Virus record (IMG/VR): IMGVR_UViG_3300017971_000149
Span: 1 to 37,845 of that record
Length of the DNA: 37,845 bases
Source of the DNA: a virus
Reading direction: 5' to 3' (one strand)
Below are positions 37,552 through 37,845 of this stretch, piece after piece. The translations under genes were made by a program, and so were the position numbers. Below the pieces are notes generated by a model. It ran no database searches, was not told the DNA's origin, and saw only the letters and a list, made by a program, of their open reading frames with translations. Numbering within the stretch: the stretch's first letter is position 1; each line of letters begins with the position of its first letter.

Positions 37552-37845
37552 GGCACCACTCCAGCAGGAACAAGAGGACATCCTTGAAACATTGGGTGCT
37601 GCGCGCAGCTATGTCTGGGATGATTTGAAGTCGCCGGCCACAGCAATCAATCCGCCTGGTCAGGCTAGTGATCCCGATGTTGAGGCAGCCAGTGGTTTGC
37701 TGTTGTTCGATGCAGGAGGTACGGAGCTGGTGTTTATTCTTCAGCAGATGCCGCACCAGTGGGCTGAAGGCACAGCGATTATTCCTCATGTTCACTGGCA
37801 GAAAACAACGAGTGCGGCTGGCGATGTTTTGTGGCGCTTACGGTA
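37544..37845 (+). CDS. Conserved phage virion-type protein, 5' part (continues at base 1)
   Basis: Start ATG 37544 overlaps the o-spanin end by 8 bases. The first 59 residues before the repeat include ETLGAARSYVWDDLKSP and the repeat region continues the frame into base 1, giving 204 residues overall. The WDDL...P / GLLLF pattern is familiar from hypothetical phage proteins near the tail and lysis genes. Function unknown; see the entry at 1-436. Confidence 0.75.
   Translation, partial: MSKAPLQQEQEDILETLGAARSYVWDDLKSPATAINPPGQASDPDVEAASGLLLFDAGGTELVFILQQMPHQWAEGTAIIPHVHWQKTTSAAGDVLWRLR
37723..37845. repeat. Terminal direct repeat, right copy (circular contig overlap)
   Basis: Identical to bases 1-123. 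Closing here gives a circle of 37,722 bases and restores one continuous 204-codon gene. Confidence 0.9.

Noticed and set aside
1-37845. CRISPR array, integrase, diversity-generating retroelement or insertion sequence
   Set aside because: No regularly spaced repeats, recombinase, reverse transcriptase or transposase frame was seen on either strand.

Overview
The window is a complete, circularly assembled genome of a tailed phage of Proteobacteria, most likely a short-tailed podovirus. The last 123 bases (37723-37845) repeat the first 123 exactly, so the molecule is about 37.7 kb when closed, and the gene at the left edge is the 3' part of the gene running off the right edge. The virion genes are T7-like in order and type: TerL, portal, scaffold, capsid, tubular tail proteins A and B, three internal virion proteins, and a tail fibre with a T7-type N-terminus. 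Spanins with a lipobox and strong Shine-Dalgarno sites fit a Gram-negative host. I see no RNA polymerase, DNA polymerase, primase, helicase, integrase or CI-type repressor, so transcription and replication appear to rest on the host.

Layout. (1) 1-729, rightward: end of a virion-type protein and a small membrane/coiled-coil protein. (2) 730-5425, leftward: exported Cys/Ala-rich protein, ParB-like protein, zinc-binding protein, SSB, single-strand annealing protein, winged-helix protein, YqaJ/lambda-type exonuclease. The last few form a recombination module. (3) 5524-6013, rightward: AlpA-like HTH protein and a small VRR-NUC-like nuclease, divergent from (2) across a palindromic operator. (4) 5983-9638, leftward: about a dozen small overlapping genes including a DUF932 protein, a RadC-type JAMM protein and several HTH and zinc-ribbon proteins. 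(5) 9639-11659: control region with two strong leftward rho-independent terminators, one 194-aa gene between them, inverted and direct repeats, paired DnaA-box-like sites, and a near-consensus sigma70 promoter flanked by a perfect 17-bp inverted repeat. (6) 11660-31413, rightward: packaging (TerS-like, accessory genes, TerL), portal, Bbp19-like protein, scaffold, capsid, decoration-like protein, a strong terminator, tail tube and internal virion proteins. (7) 31410-35668: tail fibre and a second beta-helix tail protein of different base composition, with small tail-associated genes. (8) 35699-37551: lysis region with membrane proteins, a DUF5675 protein, a holin candidate and an overlapping i-spanin/o-spanin pair.

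How it fits together (inference). Region 5 probably switches between leftward early genes, which look partly plasmid-like (ParB, DUF932, RadC, SSB), and rightward late genes from the promoter at 11570. The exonuclease, annealing protein and SSB would recombine or concatenate genomes copied by the host replisome.

Most notable points: a consensus chromosomal parS site inside the scaffold gene in a phage that also encodes a ParB-like protein but no ParA; short hydrophobic N-terminal leaders ending in proline on four virion proteins; a GNAT-like domain inside the 1564-residue internal virion protein; a long stem-loop abutting the capsid Shine-Dalgarno; a terminator hairpin lying between a Shine-Dalgarno and the start codon of the tubular tail protein A gene; and an unusually large, highly structured non-coding region next to the late promoter.
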